A stretch of DNA of 64,000 bases, taken from assembly GCA_037954665.1 (NCBI GenBank), contig JBBMOL010000227.1:868001-932000 (forward strand), given 5' to 3'. The notes beneath the pieces were generated by a model. That model was not told the DNA's origin and made no database searches. It saw only the letters and a list, made by a program, of their open reading frames with translations. Numbering within the stretch: the first letter of the stretch is position 1; the number at the start of each line of letters is the position of its first letter. Shown piece by piece: positions 1-12,800 of this stretch. This DNA comes from Laguncularia racemosa. Taxonomy: Eukaryota; Streptophyta; Magnoliopsida; Myrtales; Combretaceae. A program made the position numbers and the translations under genes.

Positions 1-827
1 GGAATATAATTCATTAACAATAACTGAGCAATCAGAAAATGATATTTGCTTGACCACAGCACAAGATCTCATAAGAGCACAGGAGAATAATAAAATATTA
101 AAGTTCAAATATAATAACAACAATCTATGTCAATTATCCCCCAAAAAAAAAAGAAAAAAAAAATCAAATGATTGATATATAACAGTTACAAAAAAAAAAT
201 CAATATATAATATTCAGATCATTTAGTTAACTTCTAAAAATAACTGGGAAAAAAAAAAGAAGAAATAGAAGCTCATGCATGATCAATTGTTTTCTACAGG
301 CAAACTATTGTATGGTTACAGGGAAAGAAGGAAATTAACTTCCGTTAATCAACAAAAATGAAGCCATAAAAAGACTACCTCAAAAAAGTACACCTAAAAC
401 TCGCTATCCCATTTCACATACCAACAAATTGGTCACTGTTTATGCAAGTAATATAGTGAATGGCACATCCATTTTCATAAAATATGGAGATTCAACTGAA
501 AAGGCAACCAACCAATAAATCCAAGAGTGAAACAATAAATCAAAATCTTAAGGATTTTGTAGAATCCAAATTATTTTTGTTTTAAAAAAGAGCATCATGA
601 AGATGCGATTGACACAAGAAATCTGGTTCTGTAATTGATAATTCCCTGGAATCCTAATAATTAGTGAGGGAGAGCGACTAAATTTTAAGAAATTGGAAAC
701 TGTGAATATGCACTTTTCTGTCATCACATATCATCTATAATATCCTAATAGATAGGCAAATTAATGCTCATGAATTTTGCCAAATATAACAGTCTGACAT
801 CCAAGATGTAAAGAGTTCAAGACTAAC
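1..827 (-). other. Intron 3 of SelH-like gene (part)
   Basis: This is AT-rich sequence with A-runs and no coding frame. I looked on the minus strand for the expected last exon (a KRPF...PMK-like segment) and did not find it, so it should lie left of the window. Confidence 0.6.
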
Positions 828-887
828 CAAGAGGCTTATGTAGTTCTCACCACCTTCTTCTCGTATCTCAAAGCAACCCCTTCTAGG
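828..887 (-). CDS. SelH-like exon 3
   Basis: The exon is 60 nt and encodes PRRGCFEIREEGGENYISLL, the segment that follows NPEK in this family. A pyrimidine-run acceptor ending ggacag lies at 893-888 and a good donor GTTAGT at 827-822. It lies 19,371 nt downstream of exon 2 yet joins it in phase with no residue lost or gained, so it belongs to the same gene and is not a chance match. Confidence 0.85.
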
Positions 888-3800
888 CTGTCCAAAAAAA
901 ATGAAAACAGAACCACCTCAAGGAAAAAAAGAAAAAGGTGCAACGACTATGAATAAAACGCAAGGTATTCAGTAATATGAGAATTCGGCTTATATGATTT
1001 ATCAAAACATCCCAAAGAAAAGGAAAAAAAGATCCCAAGACAGTTATAAAATCATAAAAATTTCATGAAGATGGGGTTCAGGAAACTTGTTAAAGCAATA
1101 AACTGTTGCCAACATAAGGAATTTCCTAATGGATATTTATTACCTACTTATCAAAATAGTTAAGTTTCGTAGATAGGAAAGGGCAAGAATAACGGAAGGG
1201 TAGAAATTATTCTAAATTGCCCGATAGCTAGATCACAAGAACGATCGGGTAACTGTTAGAAGTCCTAATCATTGTCTCTATATATAGTTACCTGTAATTA
1301 AGCTCACATTTATCAAATAATACATTTGTACATGGATCTAAAGCTGTAAAATTGGGTAAATTGAAACAAAGAAACAAACCTTAATATTACACCTGCCATT
1401 ACCTCCACTACCTTCGCCCACAACTTTAGAAGCTACAACCATAGAGGCCACCACTGTATAGACATCACCACCATCACCACCAGAAACAAAACCAAGTGAG
1501 CCCACCACCATCAACCTAACCCAAACCCAACTACCACTCTCTCTCCACTTGCCGCAACTCCCAATCATCACATAACCACCATCCCTTCAATTGAGCCACC
1601 CACCACAAATGTACCATACCAATTACCACCCATTGAGCAACCTCACAAACCCACTAGGGGGTAGCCATGGATCAGTTAGGTTTAGTTTGCATCCTCCAAC
1701 CCAAACCATAATGTGCAATTAGTTTCTTTAACACAAAAAATCTTTTCAACCCCCACAATCACCCTCACCACTGACAACAATAAAAAAGAGAATTTCTGAA
1801 ATGTTCCTTATATACATTTCACTAAGATAATTTACAATATATAACATTAAGAAGAATCAAAATCCCTTAATTCTAGGGTCCAATATAGTAAGCATAATCA
1901 GATCCCTTAATCCTAAGCCTATTATAGGAAAGAATACAACAGCAATTACAGCAATAATAATGAAAATCTTGAAGAGATAATCAAGGAATATACAACTATA
2001 ATAAAAAAACTAAATAAGGAAAGAGTAAAAAAGGAAAGAAAAATATATTGACATCCCATCTCAAATTGATGCAAGTCTATCAGCATCAATTTGCTACTGA
2101 GAAACTTGTGTCATTGTCGTGTCAAAGCTTTCCCGAAAACATTAGCTGTTTGAAGATTAGTAGTAATATGAGAAAGAGTGATAACACCTCGAGTAAAGGC
2201 CTCCCTAATATGACAATCCACCTCTATGTGCTTTGTGCATTCATGATATACCGGATTTGCAGCTATTTGAATGGCACCAGTGTTGTCACCATGAAGTGGA
2301 ATAGGATCGGTCTGAGGAAATCCAAGTTCAGAAAGAAGACCACATAACCACACAATTTCAAAACAAGCTATAGACATGGATCTATAATCAGCCTCTATGG
2401 AAGATTTAGAGACATAGTCTTGCTTCTTACACTTCCAAGAAATCAAGGCATCTCCAAGGAAAATACACCAGCCTGTTGTAGACTTCCTAGTATCCCAGCA
2501 ACCAGCCCAATCTACATTACTATATGCAATCAAATGAAGAGCAAATTTTGTTAGAAAAAACAACCCAAGAGTAGGTGACCCAATTAAGTATCGAATAACG
2601 CGACAAACTACAGTAAGATGGAGATGTCGAGGTGATTGCATAAATTTGCTAACTATAAGGAAGCATATGAGATATCGGGCCTTGTATTTGTTAGGTAGAT
2701 AAGACTACCAACAAGTTGCCTATAAAAAAGAGGATCAAGCAAAAGCTCGCCTTCATCTTTTCGGTATTTCACATTTACCTCCATTGGTGTATCAACAGTA
2801 GTAGCATCCTTTAAACCAGCTAGCTCAATGAGATCCCATATATATTTATGTTGATTTAAGAACAAATCATGATCTTGAGAGTAAACTTCCAGCCCCAAAA
2901 AATATGTGAGATGCCCAAGATCTTTCATTTGAAATGTATTATGCAACATATTTTGAAGCTTAGTAATCAACCCATTGTCATTACCAATGATGATATATCA
3001 TCAACATAGACTAAGAGAAAGATCATTGTAGTGGATGTCTTGTGAAAGAAGAGTGAGAGAAGGTGAGAAGTGTGCCGTGAAATTTCTCAAACCAGGCTCT
3101 AGGTGCCTGCTTCAACCCATACAAAGAGCGGCTTAGCTTGCAAACTTCATGAGAAGCTATTATAGACATACCAGGTGGAAGTTTCGTGTAAATCTCTTCC
3201 TTAAGGTCCTCATTCAAGAAGGCATTTTTTACATCCATTTGATGTAAAGGCCAAGATTTAGAGGATGCAATAGCAAGAATGGTTCTCACCGCGGTCATCT
3301 TAGCAACTAGTGCGAATGTTTCCTCATAGTCCAAGCCATATTCTTGGTTATTTCCAAGAGCAACCAATTGAGCTTTGTATTTATCTAAAGAAACATAAGA
3401 CTTGAGTTTCACAGTATAGACCCACTTACTACCAATGGGCTTAACATGTGGAGGACAAGAAACAATGTTCTAAGTATGGTTTTCCTCAAGTGCTTGGGAG
3501 TTTTGCTTCCATTGCTTGTTGCCAACACTCACGTTCCATAGCCTATTTATAACAAGTGGGAATGGAAACAGAAGACAAAGTAGTAGACATAGCCACAGGG
3601 GTTGAAAAACCATATCTTTCAGGAGGTTTGTGAGGTCTAGAGCTTCTTCGAAGAGGTGGTGAATCATTGGAAATGTGTAGAACAGGATCAAATGCCACCA
3701 GAAGATGTGGAGTGGGTCATGTGATTGGAAGATCTCCTTTATATTTTTGAACATTATTTAAAGGTAAGGCAGTAGGCATGTGATTGGAAGCACCAAAACC

Positions 3801-6800
3801 AAAATACCAAGGCTTAGGATTAAAATTTTTGTTACCTAAAAGGCCTTTTACTATCATTTGTTGGACCATTTCAAGAGTAATAGAAGACTGACCAAGACTA
3901 AGGGCATTCAAGAACCAACCGAGACATTGTAGACAACTTCAGATTTCTTTAGAGACCGAGTGGAACAATCTTTGATGATAGCCTTGTTTTCTTACAGTAA
4001 TTGCAGAATTTTTTAGTACAATTAGTGGCAATGTGCCCAAATCCTTTGCAAATATAGCACAGTGTAGAAAACATTCTAGCTTTTATTTATTTAGAGAATT
4101 AGTTATTGTTTCTTTATTTAGATTAGATATTTTTTCAGATATTACATAGTTTTCTATTTTATTGAGATTTCCAATTAAAAGAAAATCTGGTTTCCTTTTT
4201 TATGAACTACTATGCCGGCCATCTCAGGATATATATATTAGAATATATATATGTTTTTGAAATAAGAAAAACATAGTTTTCTTCATGGTATCAAAGCTTA
4301 CTCTCTAAACCCTAATCACTACACTTCCTTCTATTGCACTACAGTCCTCTCTAAACCCTGCTACACTGCTGTCCTCTCCTATCTCTCTACCGTCTTCTTT
4401 GGAGAAAGATCATTCCTACCTCTCTAATTATGACCAAATACAGCATGGCCTCATAATCTTCCTCCTCAAAGCCACCATTGTTCCCGATACTTCCTCTTAT
4501 CTTGCCACAAATCATAAACTCCATGGCCATAATTTTCTTCAATGGTCACAATCAGTCTTCATGTATATCTGCAGTAGAGGAAAGGATGGACATCTCACGG
4601 CGAAATCTCGGTTCCAGAAGCTATAGATCCTAAATATAGAGTGTGGAAAACTGATGATCACCTAGTCATGCCGTGGTTAATCAATTCAATGACCACAAAG
4701 GTTGGAGAAAACTTTCTACTCTTTAGGACAGCTAAGGAAATATGGGAGGTGGCACGTGAAACATATTCTAGCACCGAAAACTCCTCAGAATTGTTTGAGA
4801 TTGAGACCAGATTATATGATCTACGTCAAGGGGACTTGAGTGTTACTCAATACTTTAACACTCTCACTAGCTATTGGCTGCAACTAGATATGTATGAGAC
4901 TCATTCTTGAATTGTATTGAAGATTTTGCATTATATAGGAAAATTGTTGAGCAAAAAAGGATAATCATTTTTCTTCTCGATCTAAATAAAGACCTAGATG
5001 AGGTAATGGGGAGAATCATGGGAATTAAACCCCTTCCTACTCTTCAAGAAGCCTTTACAGAAGTGCAGAGAAAAGAGAGCAGAAGGAAATTGATGATGAC
5101 AACCAACACACCTGCTATTGAAGGATCCGCATTGTACACACACAATTCATCTCAGAATAATAAGCCTAGGAAAGGACGACCACGGTGCGACCATTGTAAG
5201 AAGCTTGATCATATGAAGGAAACATGCTGGAAATTATATGGAAAACCTACAGATTGGAAGTCATCCAATTGTTGATATGACAAGGAAATTTGTGCAAATA
5301 CTACTGTTACAAATGATGATAATGCCGAAGCCATTCCATTCACCAAGGAGCAAATTAAAGCACTTCAGAAAATGTTTAGTGGCATCCCCAGTTCTGGTCA
5401 AGCATCTCAATCTTCGGTTGAGCAACATACCACCTATTAACACACCAAGTTATTCTATCCTACACTCATATTACCTAAAACAGCACTCTGAAACCTTGGA
5501 TAATTGACTCTGGAGCTTTGGATCACATGACTAGAGGCATCAACATCCTCAAAAACTACTGCCTATGCACTAGTCACTCTACTGTACAAATAGCTTATGG
5601 CTCTTTCTCATCGGTGGCAAGGATTGGATCAATCCAATTGACAGAGGATCTTCACCTTTTCTCTGTCCTTTATGTTCCTAAATTGAATTGCAATCTACTC
5701 TCAATTAGTAAAATTAATCATGACTTGAAATGTGTAACTAAGTTCTATTCAAATCTTTGTGATTTTTAGGCAATAGATTCGAGGAAGGTGATTGGCAATG
5801 CTGAGATGCGTGGTGGCCTATATTTACTCAAAGATAATGATCTCATCAGTAGACAAGTTCATCCATCAAGTTGTGTTTCTAAGTTTAGTTCAAAGTCAAC
5901 TAAGTTTGATTGCAATTCTGTGTTTATTACAAAGTCCAGTCTAATCGAGAGTCAAGTTATATTATGGCATTATCATCTTGGTCATCCAAACTTTAGATAC
6001 ATGAAAAAGTTGTTCTCATTTGTTTTTCAATAAAAACTCCAATTCTTATCAATGTGAAATTTTCCAACTTGCAAAACATACTAGACATGTATATTTTGGT
6101 CTGAAATACAATCCTTCACATCCTTTTTCTGTGATACACAATGACATTTGGGACCCTCACAAGTAAAAAATACAAATGGGGCTCGGCGGTTTGTAACATT
6201 TAAAGATGATCATACAAGAACTACTTGGACATTTCTTATGAAGGAAAAATCCGAAACAGCAACCATATTTCAATCCTTTCATTCCATGGTCTCCACTCAG
6301 TTCCAAAGCAACATTCAAGTTCTTAAAACAGATAATGCCAAGGAATATTTTAATTCTATCCTTGGTTCTTATCTTTCAAAACATGGGATCATTCATATAA
6401 ACTCACGTGTTGACACACCTCAACAAAATGGTGTCACCGAAAGAAAATAGACATTTACTTGAGGTGGCCCGTGCTACTATGTTCTCTAATAATGTGCCTA
6501 AACACTTTTGGGGATGAGCCATTCTCACAACCACATATCTCATTAATAGGATGCCTAGTCATGTCCTAAAAATTCCAAAATCCTCGTCATGTCCTCATGC
6601 AAGCATACCTACATATCGGTGTTTTTCTTTTGATCTACCATTGAAGATTTTTGGTTACTCTTCCTTTGTTCACATCCACCAATAGCACCGCACCAAACTT
6701 GATCCCAAATCCCTCAAATGCATCTTCCTTGGTTATTCTTCTAATAAAAAAGGATACAAGTGTTACTCTCTAATCACTCAAAATATCTCCATGGATGTCA

Positions 6801-9800
6801 CCTTCTTTGAAGACCAATCTCACTTTCCCAAATTTGACATTCAGGGGGAGAATTCGAGGGAATATCAAATTTGGGATCTCATTTAAGACACTCAACCAAA
6901 CTCTGCCCCAATTTCATTTGAACCAAATGCTGTCACTTCAGTTCCTACTACTGAAGTTGTCCCAATAGTCTCAAATCAACCTAACCTGATATTAATAATC
7001 CTGAACTTCGTGTCTATAGAAGGAGAAGACCAACTAAGCATATAGAGGCCACTATGCAGACCCAGGACTATCAAGAATCGGAACCAAGTCCTCCTACATC
7101 TGATAATCATAATGGTATGGATTTCTCAACTCATTACTCTTTGGTATCGATGGTTGATGACTCCAATCAACCAATTGCACACAAGAAAGATGTTCGAGGG
7201 AGTACTGATCACCCAATCGAACGATATGTAGCATATGGGAAATTGCTACCTTCTTACAAGGCTTTTGTGTCAAATCTTGATAGTGTGCAGATTCCCAATT
7301 CTATTCAAGAGGCGCTAAAGATTCCAACATGGAAACAAGCAATTGAGCAAGAAATTCAAGCTCTAGAAAGTAATGATACATGGACACTTACTAAACTCCC
7401 TCACAACAAAAACCCTATGGGTTGCAAGTGAATATTCACTGTCAAATATAAAGCAGATGGAAGTGTCGAGAGATTCAAAGCCAAGCTTGTAACAAAGGGT
7501 TTCACACAGTTATATGGGATTAACTACCAAGAGACTTTTGCACCAGTTGCCAAACTTAATACTGTTCGGGTTCTACTCTCTCTTGCAGTGAATCAAGATT
7601 GGCCTCTATACCAACTTGATGTTAAAAATGCCTTCTTGAATGGAGATCTTGAAGAAGAGGTCTATATGACAATACCACCAAGATAAGAAAACAAGTTCAA
7701 GCAGCAGGTTAGTTTGCAAGTTAAAAAAATCCTTTTATGGCTTGAAGCAATCCCCTTGCGCATGGTTTGACAGATTCACTAAAACTGTGATTGCAAATGG
7801 GTACCATTAGTGTCAAACTGACCATACACTATTTGTCAAGACCAAACCAAAAGGTAAGATTGCCATTCTCATAGTATATGTAAATGATATCATCTTGACA
7901 GGTGATGATTCAAAAGAAATCATCAATCTCAAAAGGATGCTGGTAACAGAATTTGAGATTAAGGATCTCAAGACTCTCAAGTGTTTTTTAGGAATGGAGG
8001 TAGCTTAGTCTAAGGAAGGAATTATCATATCTCAAAGAAAGTATGTCTTGAATCTATTAGATGAAACTGGCCTACTTGGGTGCAAACCTACTGACACACT
8101 AATGGATTCCAATAAAAGACTGAATAGAAGTGAAGGAAGCATTCTAGTTAACAAGGAAAGATATCAAAGACTTGTTGGAAAACTTATTTATCTATCACAC
8201 GCAAGACCAGATATTGCATACTCAGTAAGTGTAGTGAGTCAGCACATGAATAATCCAAGTGAGGAATCATTTGGAAGCAGTAAATAGAATCTTGAGATAT
8301 CTGAAGATAACTCCAAGGTATGGACTGCTATTTAAAAAATCTGAGGTGAAGTAAAAACCTACACAAATGCTAGTTGGGCAGGAGAGTTAACTGATAGGTG
8401 GTCAACTATTGGTTACTGTTCATATGTCTGGGGCAACCTTGTCACTTAGGAGAAGCAAAAAGCAAACTGTTGTTTCACAAAATAGTGCAGAATCAGAGTC
8501 TCGTGCTCTTACACTAGGAATATGTGAAGGAATGTGGCTTCAAAGACTATTAAGGGAACTTAAGGTAGAGATAAAAGACACTATCAAGATGTTTAGTGAC
8601 AGTCAATCAACCATTAGTATAGCCAAAAATCATGTGCGCCACGACAAAACAAAACAAGTTGAAATTGATCGACATTTTATATTAAAGAAGGTCAACAATG
8701 GGATTGTTCACCTAAGTTATGTTCCAACAAAACTTCATATTGCTGATATTCTTACTAAAGCACTATCAATAGTTAGTTTTGATTAATTGAATTCCAAGCT
8801 GGGCTTATATAATATATACAACCCAGCTTGAGGGGAAGTGTAGAAAAGATTCCAGCTTTTATTTATTTAGAGAATTAGTTATTGTTTTTTTATTTAGATT
8901 AGATATTTTTTCAGATATTATATAGTTTTCTATTTTGTTGAGATTTCCAATTAAATGGAAATCTGGTTTCCTTTTTTATGAACCGGTATGCCAACCATCT
9001 TAGGATATATATATATTATAATGTATATATGTTTTTGAAATAAGAAAAGCATAGTTTTCTTCACACTGGACATTAATCATATCTCTGCCTCCTTTAGACC
9101 TCCCTTGAGTTACGTAGGCAACAAGAACTGGAGTAGAATTTGAGCTTTGTGGTCCAAGACAGCCTGTGTAATGTGCCATTGTTCTTCCCTAAAAAGCTCT
9201 CCTATACAAATATCCAATAAAGGAACTGGTTCTCTATTCATCAGGTTAGACTTGATTGCTTCAAACTCCCCCCTTAACTTCATTAAAAACTAGTCACGCT
9301 TACTAGTCTCATGCACACTTTGGATAGCAATGAGTCCTTCAGGAGGTACACTTGCATACACAATATCAGTGTACTCATCCCAAAGATTTCCAAAGGAAGA
9401 ATAAAACTCTTGGATTGACATACTCCCTTAATTGAGTTGTCCCAACTCGAGTTCCAATTGAAACCTTCATGCTGTATGGCTTTGATTATAAATTTTCTTC
9501 AAATAATCCCACATTTCTTTAGAGGTCTTATAAGGCTTGAGATTGAGAAGTATGGAAGGTTCCACTTCCAAGGATCCAAGACATAATCTGAGCATCCTTC
9601 ACCTCCCATTTCACATATTTCTCCTCCTCCTTCTCATTGTTAGGTGTAAGATCTGTCCCATCAATATGACCCCATAATTCCTTTCCCTTGACAAAGATCT
9701 GAAATTGGAAAGCCTAGGCAAAATAATTCTTGCCATTAAATTGAACAAAGAAAATGTTCAGATCGTTCCAAAGACATGATTCAACCAGAAACAAGAACTA

Positions 9801-12800
9801 AGATATCGGATCCAAGAGAACAAAATAGAAGAATACAAAATCCTTTGCAACTATAGAAATGACCTTGGAACAAGACAAGGAACCAGACACTAGATGAAAT
9901 GATCTATGTTTAGGCTCTGATACCATGACAAAAATAAAAAAGAGAATTTTTGAAATATTTCTTGTGTGCATTTCACTAAGATAATTTACAATATATAGAT
10001 ATTAAAAGAAGGATCAAAATCCCTTAATTCTAGGGTCCAATATAGTAAGCATAATCAAATCCCTTAATCCTACTCCTATTATAAGAAGAAATACAACAAC
10101 AATTACAGCAATAATAATGAAAATCTTGAAAAGCTAATTAAGGAATATACAACTATAATAATAAAAAAAAAAAAACTAAAAAGGGAAAGAATATATTAAC
10201 AACCACTAACCAATGAGCCACTCACCATCTTCCACCCAACTCCCACACAAACTTGGAATGAACTGTATATATTTTTCCTTTTCAAACAATTCAGCTTGGT
10301 TCATTTAGTTTTATTCGATTTATCCCTAAACCAACAAAAAAAATTTTGGATCGATTCCTTTTGAAAACTTTCTTGAACCAAACTGTAAAAAAAAAAAAGA
10401 AAAGAAAAGAAAAAAAAGGAAGAAAAATTGATATTTCAATTTGATTTTGTTCAACATACATTTCAATAGGTTTTTTTGCCAGACCCCACCATCACCCTCA
10501 GTAATACCCAATGACCCACTCACCATCTTCCACTCAACTCTTGCACAAACTTTGACCTATCTCTACTTGATCCATTCTTAAATTGGCACGATCTCTAACC
10601 ACATCTCAGCTTGCCATTCTCTTTCCAAACACATGAATCAAGCCCCCACCCTATTGATAATTGTGTCTTTATTGTTGACACAATCAAGCTATCGGCTAAT
10701 AATTATCAATTATGGCTACTACTCATAACTTCATCGTATCAATGGATTTATATCAATATGCTGAGTACCACCATGGTACCACTCCATGAACTTAGATACC
10801 TTGGCTCCATGTAAATCACATGGTACACACTTCGTTACTTGCTACAATCACCAATGAAATCCTACTAGCAGTGCATGGCATCCTTGCTACCTACAATATG
10901 TGGACATCGCTCAACAATACCTCCTTGAGAGTTCCGTAACTCTAGAAATGGAGTTTAAATAAATAAAGGCTAAACTGACAAGTTGCCTCAATTAATCAAC
11001 CACTCAGCACTTCCAACCCCATCATTCATGCATTAAATGGCCTTCTTCGAAACTAAGACGTCGTTTTTACAATGCTCACACACTCACTTGAGCCGTCACA
11101 TTTGAGTAAATATTCATCAAACTCAACAGCCAAGGATGATTCTCTACCCCCACTCCTTTTGCACTTAGCACCTACATTACATCCTCTACCTCTTGGGGTC
11201 AAGGCCAAGGCTGTGGTCAAGGCTAAGTTAGGAGGCTTGTTCATTTTATTCCACTACCTACGATCATGCTCCTCACAACAACCATCTAGTCAACAAGAAT
11301 CCACTTAACATACACATCTCCATAATTCACCTATTTGATATGCAACAAACCTAGCCATTCAGCCCTCCAATGCTATCACAAGTTCAATGAGTCGTACATA
11401 AATGCACACCAAACTTTTGCTACTCTTAATGAATCTTATGACTATTTAGTATCATGACTTTAATGCTATGCACTACATTACTCCAAATGTAAGTATAGCC
11501 ACTGAAATGACTCAATGTTGGTTTGATAATGTAATCGCATGTAATAGTGCACCAATACCCATATCTCATAAAAGTGATTGCACCAATGGTCATCCCTTAC
11601 ACCTAATGAATGTCCCAAATGTTCCTTCTCCCACATACAACCTCCTACCTATCAATCCTCCTCCTACAATGGACTAAAAATCCTCTTTATCTCGCCAATC
11701 TCTCTCTAGATAATCTCCAACAATTGTTTCTTGCATCCGTTGTCCCAAGAGTGATTTGGCAAATCAATCATGCCATACCATAATGATATCCTCAATAAAC
11801 TCAAATTGCATAAAATTCACTCATTCATCTTATAAGAAACCAAAGCCCCTAAATCTTATTCATTTGGACATAAGCCACTTGCCAACTAATCAAAACCAAG
11901 GTTTCACTATTACATACTCTTTAACAATTGTATCCATTGTTCTTAAATTCTTTAGATTGCATATAAAATTACTTCAAATTTTGAATTATTCAAATGTTTT
12001 TTATTGAAAATTACTTTGCTACTTATATAGAAATATCCCAAGATAATGATGATAGCAAATGTCTCAACAATACCTTAACTAAATAAATTCATTCATGACA
12101 ACAACATATATCTACAACTCTCTTACCTTATACACCCCAACAAAACTGGATTGCTAAACACAAGCATCACCATATGACCAAACTAGCAAACCATTTATAT
12201 ACATGCCAATGTCTCACCCACCTTCTAGGTAAACATAGCTCTCATTACTGTACAATTAGCTACCACAAATCACCTCCAATCTCCAACATCACATCCTCTA
12301 GAATATAACTTTTTGATAGGTAGCAGCTCGACGTTACACCCTTTGCAAACGTGTACAAGAGGCACACACATTCAACAGATAAGGAGGAAATGCAGTAGTG
12401 AGTCAGTGTAGTTAGGCAGGGTAGACACATAAGAAGAAATGTAGGGAGATGTGTAGGACATGTAGGTTATCCAGAAGTAGTGGGCGTAGAATTTTGAGGA
12501 CATGGAAGACATGATAGCAATGTAACTCTAATCTATTATACGACTTAAAGGGAAACATGGAATGAAAAAAGATATCAAACTTTATCAAAAAAAAAAAAAA
12601 AACTTATCACACAAGATCCTTAGGTTCTCATTAACGAGTCTAAATTAAAGAAAAATAATCATAGGGAAATTAGGTCGCAAATCGTACCACCCAACTAAAG
12701 ATCCTACCAAAACAACCCCCTTCCAAGTAGTCTATGGATGCTCCCCTCCACACCTTCTTGCCTATACTCTTGGCCAAACTAAATTAGCAACTATGAAACA

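Larger units (their letters stand above)
4063..9063 (+). mobile_element. Ty1/copia element B, nested in element A gag
   Basis: Paired LTRs (4063-4285, 8839-9063) bracket gag, protease, integrase, reverse transcriptase and RNase H in copia order. Flanking 5-mers are cacag (4058-4062) and cactg (9064-9068), a target-site duplication with one mismatch. Removing the element and one 5-mer restores element A's gag frame across the first zinc-knuckle Cys, which proves the nesting. By eye the two LTRs differ at about 17 of 225 positions. Confidence 0.9.
1772..10201 (-). mobile_element. Ty1/copia element A, interrupted by element B
   Basis: The element is bounded by LTRs that begin TG and end CA on its own strand, with a perfect 5-bp target-site duplication, accac, at 1767-1771 and 10202-10206. 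Its primer-binding site, gag, protease remnant, reverse transcriptase and RNase H appear in that order on the minus strand. The integrase is missing. After removing element B (5,001 bp plus its duplicated 5 bp) the element is about 3.4 kb. The reading frames are split by frameshifts and stops. Confidence 0.85.
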
